Assembly: GCA_025738555.1 (NCBI GenBank)
Contig: JAOVFP010000002.1
Span: forward strand, 5,146,001-5,210,000
Direction of reading: 5' to 3'
DNA length: 64,000 bases
Source: Cyathus striatus
Taxonomy: Eukaryota; Basidiomycota; Agaricomycetes; Agaricales; Nidulariaceae
A model generated the notes under the pieces. The model did not search any database. It was given only the letters and a program-made list of their open reading frames with translations, and was not told the DNA's origin. Positions 1 through 12,170 of this stretch are shown one piece after another. The position numbers and the translations under genes are program-made. Numbering within the stretch: the first letter of the stretch is position 1; each line of letters opens with the position of its first letter.

Positions 1-3000
1 GAAGCAGATGACCAAGGGTGCCAGCATTATCAGGGGTACTGATTGATCATTGAAGAAATCAAGAAGCAAGCGATGTTCATCATCACTTAGCATGTGAGGA
101 CTGCCTTTGGAATCGGTGAAGGTCGGCAGTGTGGGATCGAGCAAGGTAGCACGTCGAAAGCCTCTGATGTCCTCTTTCTCTATTGCATCCATCGTAGCAA
201 TAATATCTTCAACACCTTGGTGCAAAGTATTATTGTCAGAAAGTATAGCCCGAAGGTTGGCAGTGCGAGCAGCCGTTTTCATCAACATTGTCTCTAATTC
301 GCCTAAACAATATAGGGGATAAATGTAAATATAGATCTAAATTTAGAGGCAATCAGTAGTACTGACCAATCTTCTCATTCGTGTTTACTTGATGGAGAAA
401 GTTGATATATCGCTCATAAAACGGGGAGCAATGTGAATGGACTGGACCAAACAACTCTAACATGTCACCAATATGTAGCGCCGCATGATGGACCGGCCGT
501 AATTTCTGGTCCCGAAAGAGACCTATTGTATCCGAAACATAGCTGAAAATTAAGTCTCTGTAGGACTTGACTTTCTGCAGAGAAGTGCTGCGCAGGTTTG
601 CAATATTGACAGAGCACACAAGTTTCATGAAGTGGTCGAGCAAAAGCCGCTTGCGGCCGGATTCATTCCTCCACCTCCAGATTAGTGTAATTGGCAGATG
701 AATAATTGCGATGACATGCCAGTTGTCTCCACTAAGCTTTCTTCTCTTTGTAGTACCCCAATTATGGGGAGCCGGACTGATCCAACTGGGGAGCTGTGTA
801 GAACGCATATCAGCCCAGACTGCTTCCATGACGTCTTTTCCTAGCACTGCACGTCCATAGCCAGGCCTCTCTTGAGGAACAAGAGCTGAAAGCTTTTCAA
901 ACTTCTCAGAGCTGTTATTATTGTCAATCTATAATACAGACCATTTATCATATACAAACTGAAATGTATAGTACGAATAGGACTTACTGCAGCCAAGATA
1001 CGTTTGAACATGTCGCCCTTTGCTGCATGTCTCTGCGGATCAATGTCATCAACATTGACATCTATCACTTGACAGATGTGTTCGAAAATGACGGCCGTCC
1101 CTTGGGAGTATGCCTTCTGTCGGCTTTCAACTGGGTTACTCTGATCGATAAGATGTCGGATGACCTGTAGAGCGGTCGTTTGATCCACACCATCAAGCAG
1201 TTGATCAAGGGCTGGCACCATCGAAGCACATGTTTCATAATCGACGGTTTGTGACCGTCGATTTCCAGCTTCAGCTTCAAGATCTGGTATTTCACTAGCC
1301 CATAAAAATTCCATCAGCAATAGCACATCGGAAGCTCGCTGCAATATGACTAGTGAGTTAATAAATATTAGAATATTAGCTAGAAATGGCATACCCAATC
1401 GCAAATATTTTTTGCCAACACACAGCGATTTCCAACAACTAAGTTATGTCCCATCCCAGTAATGCTGTAGTCAATGCAGACAGTATAAAGAACCCTCCAA
1501 TTAAAGCCCTTAATTAGCTGAATAAACAGGTTGGTGCTGTTGCCACGAATTAACTCTAAGCAATTATAATACAATCTTTTATCGGCTCTAGTACAGATAC
1601 ACTTATCATCTGTACTGCTTGTCTGTTGTACTGATTCCACTTCACCATTGCCTCCAGTGACATCAACATCAATCTGAAAAAGTTGTCGGCAGTGATGCTG
1701 AATGAGGTTCAGGTCAAGCGCATGCATAGAATCCACAACAGTGTATAAGATAGGATTCCAATAAGGAAGATCAAGTAGTGGCGACCATCGCAAGCCAGTG
1801 GCTTCGAAAATTGTCTTGTGCTCATTCTCATTTGTTGCATCCTTCCATAACCTTGTGTAATGACGAATATGGTCAACTTCCTTGACCAGCCATTCATCAC
1901 GATCCAGAACCTCAATGTCATCCACATCGAGATCACAGAAGGTACAAAAGTAATGAGCCGTTGGCACACCAGCCATCCCAATCATCTGGCGGGCTGCAAG
2001 CATATCAGCAACAAGTGTAACAAGCATGGCTTTGTATAGCCTCCCAAGTTCGTATTTGAACGTTCGAGAAAAGTATACCCCTGGGTCCCATAGCTCTAGC
2101 AAATCTTTCACTAAAAGTTCAGTATAATGAATAATTTCTTCGTTTGATGGTTTGTCTGGCCCTGGAATAATCCCAACTAGGCAAACATTCTCTTGAAGGT
2201 ACCTAAGATGTGGGGGAAGGTTGAGCAGGACTAGCCAAATCCCAGTTGAAGATGCTGATTGTTTTGCGGTTTTCATTCCAAAGGGATCGAAACCGTCTAC
2301 GGACAGACTAAAAACTAGGTGACCTTCATTGTCTGGCCCAGGAAAGAAGGGAGAACCAGATGCATCTTTCAACTCAGCAAAGATCTTCGACTGCCAAATG
2401 TCATCTACCTCTCCATTCAGTTGATGGCCAACCGGGGGTGTCTCTAGCAGTTCTTCAATCCCTTTGCATGATAGTAAGCGTCCGAGCCACGTCTTCACTC
2501 TCTGATGAAGGTATTTCCTCACCGGCATATGCCGTGAGAGGTTTCCTGATGCCTTTCTTTCTTTCCACAGGGATACATTGCAGGCAGCACTATCAGGAGT
2601 GGACTGGAAATTGCAAAGGTCTGGACACTGCATGTCACCCTTGTTGTCGTTGAATGGAGCGTAAGGGTATAATGCATGGCAAGATGGGCAGCAGACAAAC
2701 TCGCATAGCTGGGGGTCGATATGAAACTGATAGGCGAGGGACCGAGGGTCCTTGAATACAGTCTCGATAACATCTTGTGAAATGCCTGCTCCTCGCAGTA
2801 AACTTCGAAAGCTGGCTAGCTGAACACGAAGTGCCCTGTGAGGAGAAAAATAAATATTTTGCATCACCAACGTTGCAATTGAGGCGACCTTTTGAACAGG
2901 ATCTCTGGGTCCTCGTCAAGAGAAATATGTCACTGTAGTTGTGTGAGCTTCATAAGCCAGTTATAATGCGAATAGAACACACCCGTATTAACTACAAGCT

Positions 3001-3622
3001 CAGAACGGAGAGGAGTCCTTTGAATGTTCCAATGAATTTCTTTTTCTCTGTCAATTCTAAACAGTTCACTGCGGATTCGGTGAATCAACCCTACGACGTC
3101 AGGTCCAGCTAGTGCTTGAAGTGTTGAAAGCAGCTCAAAAAGTCAGTACTTGGTCTGCAATAAGAATGTATTGGCATGACGATCCTCCCGTAATTGATGA
3201 ATCCCTGAATTTAAAAGAAATTGTTCACCTAGTACCTGCTGCTGGTAGTCACCAGTGGTGACTGGATCATGTGCAAAGACGAGGGGACATTCGTACACAG
3301 CAGACAGGGGAAGATCCAATAACTCCTGCACTTCTTGGGTGATGAGTGCAACCCAATCGTGTGCAACATCTTGAGCAGCTGATCCCTGATTGTGTGCTAT
3401 AGCAGTCATTGCTAAGCTCATCCTGGCATTTCTTTCATCTCTTATATGATTGTCGCGTGTAGAACGGGAGACCTCTTGTCCTTTGTAAACTCCAGTTATG
3501 GGATCACGGATAGCACAAGAACCACAATTGCACATGCAATTTTTGTCTCGTTTCCTCTTCAGAGCCGAATTTTCCATGCCTCTAGATTGATTAATCGCAG
3601 TATTAGTTGGCACTTGGTACAA
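1..3622 (-). CDS. CACTA/Tnp2-like DNA transposase, multi-exon, 3' end cut by window edge
   Basis: Cut-and-paste transposase of the basidiomycete Tnp2/Plavaka (CACTA-like) group. The N-terminal exon (3143-3622) has a C-x-C-x2-C cluster followed by a D-P-I-T-G motif and a T-R-x2-H motif, typical of the group. The central exon (ATG-type frame, 1395-2870) holds the cysteine motif CPSC near 2690, the block containing GIIPGPDKPS, and the TAHYFCTFCD motif, all family landmarks. Introns that restore the family reading frame are 1339-1394, 929-987 and 303-366; after the last, the frame runs to base 1 without a stop, so the C-terminus lies outside. The junction near 2880-3140 is unresolved: one frame has a TGA, another joins openly. 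Domain recognition is from motifs only; whether it is active is unknown. No terminal inverted repeat was identified. Confidence 0.82.
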
Positions 3623-3849
3623 CTTAAGGGTGTCGCAGTCACCTATAATAATTAGATGATAGATCTAGGGCCTAGTAGTATATCCAGCAGTGAGCGCTGG
3701 ATCTACGAATTCGAACGGCATCGATATGGCGACATGTGATGTTGTTGAATTTGCAAGCAAATTTGTAAGCCATATTTATAAACAGATATATGTGGCAGTG
3801 CTCGCTGGCCAGATCTAGACAAGTAGGCCAAGGTCACAAGTCAGATCTA

Positions 3850-4530
3850 GTTAGTAACAATAGTGATCAAAATATTGGTGTGCGCGCATCCTCTAGAGAG
3901 CAACAACGTAAAGCAGAGACTTAGCATGCAAACAATGCGCTGCGTAAGCCCTACCAATGCTGTATGCACACGGCAAGTAATTGTAGATCTAGAACATCCT
4001 GTACAACAATGTAAAGCAGGACTTAGCATGCAAACAATGCGCTGCATAAGCCCTACCCATGCTGTATGGGGAGCATACAAACAAGCACTGCTTAAGCCCT
4101 ACTGACACTGTATGCGCGCGGCGAGTAACTGTAGATCTAGAACATCCCGTACAACAACGTAAAGCAGGACTTAGCATGCAAACAATGCGCTGCTTAAGCC
4201 AACATCTGGAAAGTAACACTCTAGATCAGCACCAAAAATAATGGGTGAGCAAGATGTTGAAATCGATGGCAGTTGAAATAAGACGCCCAGAACATCCTGT
4301 AGAATAACGTAAAGCAGAGACTATAGCATGCAAACAGTGCACTGCGTAAGCCCTACAGCGCTGTAAGTGCACTGTGTCTGGAGGAGTGCCATAAAACAAT
4401 GGACTAAAGCAAGATGTTGAAGCAGAATACTAATCGATGGCGGCTTGATCACTTACGAAGTAGGCATAATAACCGTAAGATCAGAGTTGCAGCTGAAGAC
4501 CTAGCATGCAAACAATGCGCTGCTAAGCCT
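3850..4530 (-). repeat. Cluster of five hairpin-core repeats (reverse orientation)
   Basis: A 20-bp core, read on the minus strand as GCAGCGCATTGTTTGCATGC, recurs at 3921-3943, 4023-4045, 4171-4193, about 4324-4345 (diverged) and 4501-4523, each inside a longer similar unit that includes a stretch like GTAAAGCAGGACTTAG. The same core occurs ten more times on the plus strand at 24.7-25.6 and 29.4-30.5 kb. No gene is visible between 3,660 and 4,560 apart from these repeats. Confidence 0.8.
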
Positions 4531-4577
4531 ATATAGTATAGCCTACAACCGAGATATCGAGAAGGTATTGAAGTGCA

Positions 4578-4704
4578 TCAGGAGAGGGAGAGAGGGGGAG
4601 AAGGGAGAGAGGGAGAGAGGGAGAGAGGGAGAGAGGGAGAGAGGGAGAGAGGGAGAGAGGGAGAGAGGGAGAGAGGGAGAGAGGGGTGTGTGTGAGAGAG
4701 AGAG
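4578..4704. repeat. GAGAGGGA microsatellite
   Basis: Near-perfect tandem octamer GAGAGGGA from about 4580 to 4684, ending in a short GT and GA run. The minus-strand ORF here is only the translated repeat. From 4,705 to 5,136 I see AT-rich sequence without a recognisable gene. Confidence 0.9.
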
Positions 4705-5136
4705 ATTTTAATGTGAGCGATTGTGGGTGCAAGCAATCAAGAAGGGATGAGGCGTGTAGGTTAGGACCCATATAGCATAATAAGCTACAACTGTGCCAAA
4801 CACGCGGCACAAGCATATATATACTTATGTTAGGTTATATATAACTACTAGGGTACCAACTGTTACCAATGATAGTATTAGTAAGTACTACATATAGACC
4901 TAGAGGCTGTACTCCGCATGCACTGGGCCCATGCATGTGGCCAGATGTAACAACGTCACAATCAAATTTCTAATTACTCGATCGCGAGGAATTTCTCGGT
5001 AGATGCTATCTTCAGTTAATTATAATTAATTAATATTGTGTATACCTAAATTTCGCAAAACTTTCATTTCGAACTTTTAACAGATGATGGTCAAGTTCTA
5101 TAAGTGAGGATATTATACATATACAACTAGCATGTC

Positions 5137-6758
5137 CTACGGTACTGGCTTAATGTATCCTGGTATACCATCTTTTCTAAGACGAAAGACACAGCCTTCA
5201 GCAGAGGGATGAAGAATTTTATTTGACTTCTTCGCGAACTCATCGCTCACGTCTATCCATCCACCCGCCATGCCATTGAACTGCCATACCTTGACCTCAG
5301 GATACTGATAAGTGGATGTATCTTGATGCATAAATATAGCTCCATCCTTCGGCTCCTTGACATTAAGGTATGGAGTCGTATACAGAATATTTGACTCTGA
5401 TCTATATAGGTCAAATGAATGCCCGGTCCCAAGTATCTTGTAGATCTTGTGGGAGACTTGAAGCTTCGGCACAGAGTTTTCAATGTAAGACTGAAGCCTG
5501 CAAAAATAATTGACGAGCATTATATGTACACAGTATGAATAAAACATACCCAGGAGGACGAGGAGGAAGAGGAGGACGATCAGACGAATGTGATGCAACA
5601 AAGTGCCTGAACCTACATCAATATCTAAAGAATGCAACAACATTTAGAGTGCTTACTCTAGCGTGTGCATCATATGTGACAGTTCTTGTGTCAAGAAATC
5701 TTGCGGCTCGGATGACCAAGTACACTGGCTTGCACCTTGGCAACTATGGGAAGAAATGTTAGTAGGAGGAAGCAAAGTGAACCTATGGGGCGGAAGCTTG
5801 GAAGGAGTGGTTACACTGGCATGCTCGTGGTAGGTCCTAGACCTACCAACGGAAGATTCGTGAAGTGCGGGAGGGGGAGGTGAAGGCGTAGAGGGTGGGG
5901 GTGGGGGTGGAGGTGAAGGTGAAGGTAAACAAGTAAACGAAGGAGAAAGAAGAGGCGGCGGTGGTGGTGGTGGTGGTGGCGGTGTAAATGGAGTTGGTGG
6001 CGCATGGGCCTGTGCATGTGTATAGAGTGGTGGATGTGGTGTAACAGGAGGTTCAAATGCAGCATTCTGGAGGGAGTAATGCTGTGGGGAACGGGGAGGA
6101 GTAGACAAAGTAATAAGGTCCTAGCCAGGAGATTGTTCGATATGCTTTTCAGATGTGCCTATTCAGGACGAAGGTGGGTGGAAGGAGATGGATGACAGTG
6201 AACGAGTATGTTCAAAACTGATATCTTGACCATCAGGTGTCTGTATTGCAGGAAATAGACTATGGTTATAATCATGATTATTTTCCACAGGTTTTGGAGT
6301 ACTTTCAGGGGGGCTGGCAATACGAACAGATCTTCCCTTATGAGCACTGCACATTCTGGCTCCTTCAATGGCTGGCGTTGAATGGAAAATATTGGGTTCG
6401 GTTCGGTCGAGGAAGGTAATGTCACTGTCCGCTTGCCTTTCAGAAACAAATAGGATGGGAAATAAAGAGAATTTGCTTACTGCTCTTGTGCATGCCTGTC
6501 AAGGATGCCCATGATTACACCAACCATGTAGTCAACTGACTCCGTTATCGGCAGTTCCTTTATCACAGAACGAACTGTATTCGAATCCTCCACAGATGCC
6601 AAAAGTAGGGACACATTCAGCAATTGCTGTGTAGATAACTTTGAACTGGTGAATTGTTTCAAAGCATCCTCGAGCGCAATTCGTAGAGGGAACATTAATG
6701 TTGAGGGCACTATGTTACGTCCTTCAGAACAGTATATTGCACTCTCCCACATTCTCAT
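5137..6758 (-). CDS. Unrecognised multi-exon gene with proline-rich middle and hydrophilic C-terminal domain
   Basis: Candidate host gene, family not recognised. Proposed start is the ATG at 6756-6758. The first exon encodes a helical segment ending in HAQEQ. An intron with donor GTAAGC and acceptor CTGAAAG joins it in phase to an exon containing QADSDITF. The next splice, before about 6077, is unresolved. The proline-rich exon (to 5657) has a run of ten or more prolines, then small exon 5550-5612 and final exon 5137-5497. The last two junctions keep one open frame, giving a C-terminal segment with motifs ILGTGHSFDLYRS, FMHQDTSTYQYPEVKVWQF and GCVFRLRKDGIPGY, which reads like a folded domain. 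Splicing is my inference; the acidic/proline pattern of the middle and the clean C-terminus argue for a real gene rather than a shadow ORF. Its 5' edge touches an ACTCTCAC repeat array. Confidence 0.5.
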
Positions 6759-6798
6759 TGGACTCTCACTGAACTCTCACTAAACTCTCGAGAGTCGA
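6745..6798. repeat. ACTCTCAC minisatellite (short array)
   Basis: Several copies of the 11-mer-like unit TGGACTCTCAC directly upstream of the multi-exon gene. The same motif forms arrays at 14.87-15.34, 22.19-22.46 and 44.59-44.83 kb. Confidence 0.75.
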
Positions 6799-7050
6799 GC
6801 TCTTTACGCTTAGCCAGGTGTTCTGTACGGATCCGTGCGGATTCCGTGCGGAATCCGTACAGATCCGTGCGGATTACGCAGAATCCGTACTTTCTAGAAA
6901 TAGCTGGGCTATCACTATAATGAATGCGACATTCCGTACGGATTCCTTACGGATTCTGCGCATATCTGTACAGAATTTAAAATTCCGTACGGAATACGCA
7001 GAATTCCGTAACGAAGACTTCATTGGAATCCGCACAGATCTTTACAGAAC
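6799..7050 (+). repeat. Satellite/MITE-like element, CpG-rich copy
   Basis: Starts with GAGCTCTTTACGCTTAGCCA and then contains many interleaved copies of GTACGGATCCGTGCGGATTC-like words on both strands. Decayed relatives are at 14.53-14.85, 50.79-51.02 and 51.45-51.68 kb, in which CG is mostly replaced by TG or CA. It has no coding potential; the ORF across it is a shadow. From 7,050 to 7,200 nothing else is recognisable. Confidence 0.75.
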
Positions 7051-7259
7051 TTATTTTATTAATTATATACATGAAAATAAAATGTGCCGTTCGTGGTTTG
7101 AACCCTCACCATGCTCAATGATTTGTAATCCAACATATCACGCGCTAAACCATCTGAGCCAGTATGTTTTTCTTATCATTGCATAACCGCCCATGACATG
7201 ACGCTTATCCGGCTATCGTTAGCCGACACATATCCGGGTGACGCGTCACTAGCGCTCAC

Positions 7260-8780
7260 TGCTCAGCGCTGTCAGCGCTTGGTCAGCGCCCTCTCATCTC
7301 GCTCCCACCACCTTCGCTCTCACCATCACCTTCGCTCCCACCACCATCTTCGCTTCCACCACCTTCGCTCCCGCCGCCGCCTTCGCTCCCACCCCCTCGT
7401 TCTTCTTCCCTCCTTCGACGCCCTCCGACCGCTCTCCTCCACGCGCGAAGAAGGCAACGACGCCATGCAAACCAGCCCCCCTTCCTTCGCCCGGCCCCTC
7501 CCCTCTGCGTCATGAAAACGACTATGACGCAACGCCGTCACATCAACTGTCAACCCCCCGTGCCTCCGTCGCTCCCCCTCCTCCCCTGCCACGTCATCCG
7601 AGGAAGAACGTGCCGTCGCCGCCCTCCCTTCAAGAGCTCCCGCACCTCGTCCCGCAAATGACGAGCGTGCCGTTCCCCCCCCTCTGGTCTCGTCTGGACA
7701 ACAACGAGGAGGAACCACCGCACCTCGTCTCGCAAGCGACGAGCGTGCGCTTCTCCTCCCCTCTATGCACCTTGTCTCGCAAGTGACGAGCGTGCGTTCC
7801 TTCTCCCCTCTGTACACCTCGTCTCGCAAACGACGAGCGTGCCGGTTCCCCCCCTGTATACACCTCGTCTCTCAAACGACGAGCGTGCCGTTCTCCTCCC
7901 CCTGCCCTGTCCTCGTCTCTCAAACGACGAGTTTCCTCCCTCCTCCCCTATCCTCGTCTCTCAAACGACGAGTTTCCACCCTCCTCCCCTATCCTCGTCT
8001 CGCAAACGACGAGGATCGACACCACCCTCCCCTGTCCTCGTCTTGCAAACGACGAGCGTGCCGTTCTCCCCTTCCTCCCCTATCCTCGTCTCGCAAACGA
8101 CGAGGATAGACACCACCCTCCCCTGTCCTCGTCTTGCAAACGATGAGCGCGTCGTTCTCCCCCCCTCCCCCTATCCTCGTCTTGCAAACGACGAGGATTA
8201 ACACCAGCACCTCGTCCCTCAAACGACGAGCGTGCCGTTTCCATCCCCCTCCCTGTCCTCGTCTCGCAAACGACGAACGTGCTTCCCCCCTCCTCCTCTG
8301 CCGCACCTCGTCTCGCAAGCGACGAGGACGAGGGTACTGTTCCTCCCCCCCCTCCCCTGCTTCCCGAGGAGAGGGGAGAGTGAGGGAAGGGGAGGGGTAG
8401 CGGGGAAGGGCATAGCGGGGGAAGAGGAGGGGTAGCGGGGAAGGGGAGGGGAGAGCAGGGAAGGGGGGATAGCAGAGGATGAGGAGGGACGGCGAGGGAA
8501 GTGGAGAGCGAGGGGAAGGAAGGGGGAGGGGATAGCGAGGGAGCGGAAGGGAGAACGATGGAAGGGAGAACGATGGAAGGGGAGGGGAGAGCGATAGAAA
8601 GGGAGGGGAGAGCAGGGAAGGGGGGGATAGCAGAGGACGAGGAGGGACGGCGAGGGGGAAGTGGAGAGCGAGGGAGGGAAGGAGGAGGGGATAGCGAGGG
8701 AGCGGAAGGGAGAATGACGGAAGGGGAGGGGAGAGCGACGGAAGGGGAGAGGGGGACAGCAAGGAGAGGGGATGGCGAAG
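7260..8780. repeat. Strand-asymmetric low-complexity block with hairpin minisatellite
   Basis: From 7,300 to about 7,400 the plus strand is a CACCTTCGCTCC-type repeat. From about 7,640 to 8,330 a minisatellite repeats the hairpin word CTCGTCTCGCAAACGACGAG (arms CTCGTC/GACGAG) separated by C/T-rich spacers. From about 8,350 to 8,780 the plus strand is purine-rich with many G-runs (GGGAAGGGGAGGGG type). Long ORFs in several frames (Pro/Ser or Arg/Gly rich) are composition artefacts. The stretch 8,800-9,363 shows no gene except the likely promoter of the following gene. Confidence 0.85.
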
Positions 8781-9363
8781 GACCCCATCGTCACCCTCCT
8801 TCGACGTCCTCCCCCTTGATATGTGCTAACGCCCACACATGCGTGCCGTTGCACCCCTTCAGCGCCCCCTACCCATTGTTCCCCATTGTTCAATATATAG
8901 TAGACTAGCTTACAGTAGTCTTGTACTGTGTAGATATAAAAACTAATACATAAATTTATGATATTCATTTGGGTGTGCTACAGTGAGTCGACAATGAGAG
9001 TGACTTGCATTCTATGAATGCATTACTGCAATAAAGTGATCCCATGTTCAACCTCATAATCGCTTACACTCTCAGGTATCAATAGATTGCCATAGCTAGG
9101 CGATCTCATGTTCAATTATATTTTGAGCTCAACAACGTTGTGATCGCACACAGCAAACTTGTGATCATTCACGCTACTATTATTAGATAAGCTGTAAAAT
9201 CACGGACCGAGTTAAAAATAAATGGTGTGAACAATGTGGGCATTTAGGTCTCAGCACGCTTCATGCCCTTTTCTCCTCTGAACCACTATCATCATTGCAC
9301 ATCGCTACGCATCACAACTCATCCACACACATCAGTGCTTACTAATACATTCTACTACACACT

Positions 9364-11883
9364 ATGCCACCTCGCAGATCTGCTCGCAACAAATCCACCA
9401 GTGACAATGCCAAACCAGCTTTACCAAAGTCTCGCAAGCGCACTATCTCATCAACTGATTCTACTATGCAACCTGCTACAAAGAAGGGTAAAAAGGTGGA
9501 TGAAGGACTTGGAGAGACTGATACCAGGAAGAATAAGGGGAAAAAGGGAAAAGGACGGTGTGTAATAACTCACTTATAAATAAATTTTTGAACTCATTTT
9601 TTTTGTTACTTAGTAAATCAGCAATGCAGCGTATTGCAGAAGACTTGAAGGCTACTCCACCAGTGACACTAACCCCTGCTGAACAGAACATTATTGATGA
9701 CGGCACTTCTGTTGCACCCCCCAAGCGCATTCGTGATGCTGTTATAAGTCTAGTTCCAGCTGCTAAGTCTTCAGGTGCTACAAGTGGTCGTATCCGGCGC
9801 TCTGAGCCACAGTACACTGAGAGTACTGATGATGAGGATGGCAACAGTGATTCTAAGAAAGAAGGTACTGATGAAAGTGATCCTGGTGAAAGTGAAACTG
9901 GTGAAATTGATCCTGGTGAAAGTGATCCTGGTGAAATTAATCCTGGTGAAAGTGATCCTGGTGAAATTGATCCTGATGAAAGTGATCCTGGTGAAATTAA
10001 TCCTGGTGAAAGTGATCCTGGTGAAAGTGGTCCTGGTGAAAGTGAAACTGGTGAAATTGATCCTGATGAAAGTAATCCTGGTGGAAGTAATATTAAACAA
10101 AGTGAACAGGAAACTAGCAATGAACATAGTAATGAAAATCAAAGTGGAAAGCATACCCTTGACAAGAATAGTGGGAGTACTACCAGCCAGGGCACTGAGA
10201 ATATCTCCAAAGAAAGTGGAGATACTGCTCATGTACAGATTAGTAGGAACACTCAGGATCAGAGCAGATACAATGATCTTAATCAGAGGGGAAAGAACTT
10301 CCATTCTGAAGTGGATCAAATTTCTACTGAGAGTACAGTCTCACACAATAATATTATAGATGTTCATATGACATCCCCACCAAGGAAAGGGGTTACCCAC
10401 AATAAGAGCACTGAGAGTACTAGTATTCAAAGCAATGAGAACCATGATAATGCTTATACTATGAATAGTGAGATTCAGCAGAGCAAAGGTGATCATAGGG
10501 GTGATATCCATATGGCATCACCACCAAGAAATGAGGTGTATAATTTACAGGGATCTTCTCGTGTTACTGGTAAGTTTTTTTTCTGTTATATGGAAAATAA
10601 TAAAATTTAACATGATACTAAGGTGGATTTATGCGTCATCGTGCTCAAGGAAACATATATAATAATGCTGACTTTGAGAATATTGAGAAGCAGTCAACCT
10701 ATCTAGAACATATAAAAGGGACTGTATATCTTTATATTTCAAATGCTGATCCAACAAATCTCCAAGTAGCAAACATGAACTCAATGGCATTTATCAAGGT
10801 TCCTGTGTCAGTAAATTCTATGCAGCCTGTTCTGAAAGGGCTGGCCAAGAAATATAGTCCTATTGCTGAGCCTGAACAGTGGTTCTTTATTGTCGATAAT
10901 GATAGTCCAAGTTGGCGCCTTTTAGGTAGCTATGAATGTGCCATTGAGGACAATGAAGATTTTACATGGATTCAGAAAGAACATTATATTCTGCATGTAT
11001 TATGTGTAAGTGTCTTATGTCTGTATTTATACTGTCTCAAACTCAATAATACAATTAGTCTTCATTTCGTGTTTCAGCCAGGCATGACTCAATGTCAGCT
11101 ACAGCTCCATCTCGATCTGTATCACTTTCTACTCAAAGCAGATCTGTGTCTATGGTACCATCTATTGTAACAGAAGTGAATGTGGGGTCTCAGACAATTG
11201 CTGCCAGACTTGGCATTTCTTCAGATGAGCTTAATCGCACTTATGAGGATGGTGTAAAAGGACAATACCAGAAGTACATGATCACTCTTAAGTATTTGGA
11301 TAAATATAACTCAATGATAAAGAACAATGAATGGGAAGGGAAAAATCCAAGGAAAAATGAAATTATAGACATTTTTCTTTCCTATTCATATTTTCAGGCC
11401 AATCACACAAAGCTTTTTCCTAAGCTTTCTAATTATCCTGTTTTGTTGGAGTGGATGAAAGGAGAAAGTGGTGCACCATCTGACTTGAAGGCATGGGGAT
11501 ATGAAAAGACACAGAAATATACATTTGAGGATCTTAAAAAATTTTATGAGAATGGAGGAACACTTGATCCAGACAAAGCAGTAAGAAAGAATGCTAAGGG
11601 AAAGGGAAAATATAAAATTGAGAAGAGAGACAAGTATAATGAGGATGAGGAGGATGATGAGGATAATGAGGATGATGAGGATGATGATGAGGAGGAGAAT
11701 GATGATGTGGAGGAGGAAGAGGAGGAAGAGGAGAGAACAGTAAAGAAAAAGAAGAAGAATGATAAAATAAAGGAGAAGGAGAAAGGAAAGGGAAAACAGA
11801 GTGAGAAAGAGAAGGGAAAGAGTAAAAGTAAAGGAAAGACTTTAGAAGTTAAGAGAACAACTAAGAAGAAAGCTAAAGAGTAA
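9364..11883 (+). CDS. Accessory protein of KDZ-type element, copy A
   Basis: Function unknown; paired with the transposase that follows. Proposed exons 9364-9557, 9614-10569, 10623-11003 and 11078-11883, all with GT-AG borders, sum to 2,337 nt and give 778 residues, which supports the model. N-terminus is basic (PRRSARNKS, KKGKK). Exon 2 opens with KSAMQR and contains about 15 acidic DPGE-type pentad repeats. Exon 3 has a folded-looking segment with WRLLGSY. Exon 4 has LFPKLSNYPVLLEWMKGE followed by an acidic run and a lysine-rich tail, as in nucleic-acid-binding proteins. The homologue at 18.3-20.5 kb shares the exon 1/2 border position, the K-S-x2-Q-R start of exon 2, the W-x-L-x-G-x-Y motif and the L-F-x-K-L-x-x-Y-P motif. 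I do not know this family by name. Confidence 0.72.
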
Positions 11884-12170
11884 GTTCATTTAGTTTTGAA
11901 TGTCTGTTTTGTATACATTTCCAATCTTTTCAATGTAGTATAAAATTTGAAATCTCTGTATTATATTTGATATGTCAAACTCTTATGCATTTCCTCTTTA
12001 ACAAGAAAAGTGTTCTGTATGGTTTTCTAAGTCTAAGTTCTATGCTAATGGAATTTATTCTCATGTTCACCATAATATTGACACTTAATAATTGGATACA
12101 ATGTGGAAATAAAACTACAAATTTACACATTTGGATTATTTTAATAATGTTGCCAGGAGTTTCAGCAAAC

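Noticed and set aside
2880..2945. In-frame TGA as proof that the first transposase is dead
   Set aside because: Alternative splice borders give an open frame across this region, so the stop may be intronic.
7640..8330. Regular repeat with hairpin units resembling a CRISPR array
   Set aside because: Spacers are C/T-rich variants of each other, unit length varies, there are no cas genes, and the context is eukaryotic. It is a minisatellite.
7198..8968. Several long ORFs on both strands (up to about 257 codons)
   Set aside because: They are translations of low-complexity repeats (Ser/Pro/Leu or Arg/Gly) present in all frames; no introns, starts or domains.
9771..10359. Overlapping ORFs of 180-194 codons in other frames
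   Set aside because: Shadows of the DPGE repeat in the accessory gene; sequence is regular because the DNA repeat is read in another frame.
11004..11170. C-terminal end of a 179-codon reading frame
   Set aside because: It reads through an intron (11004-11077); splicing into the next frame gives the longer accessory protein.
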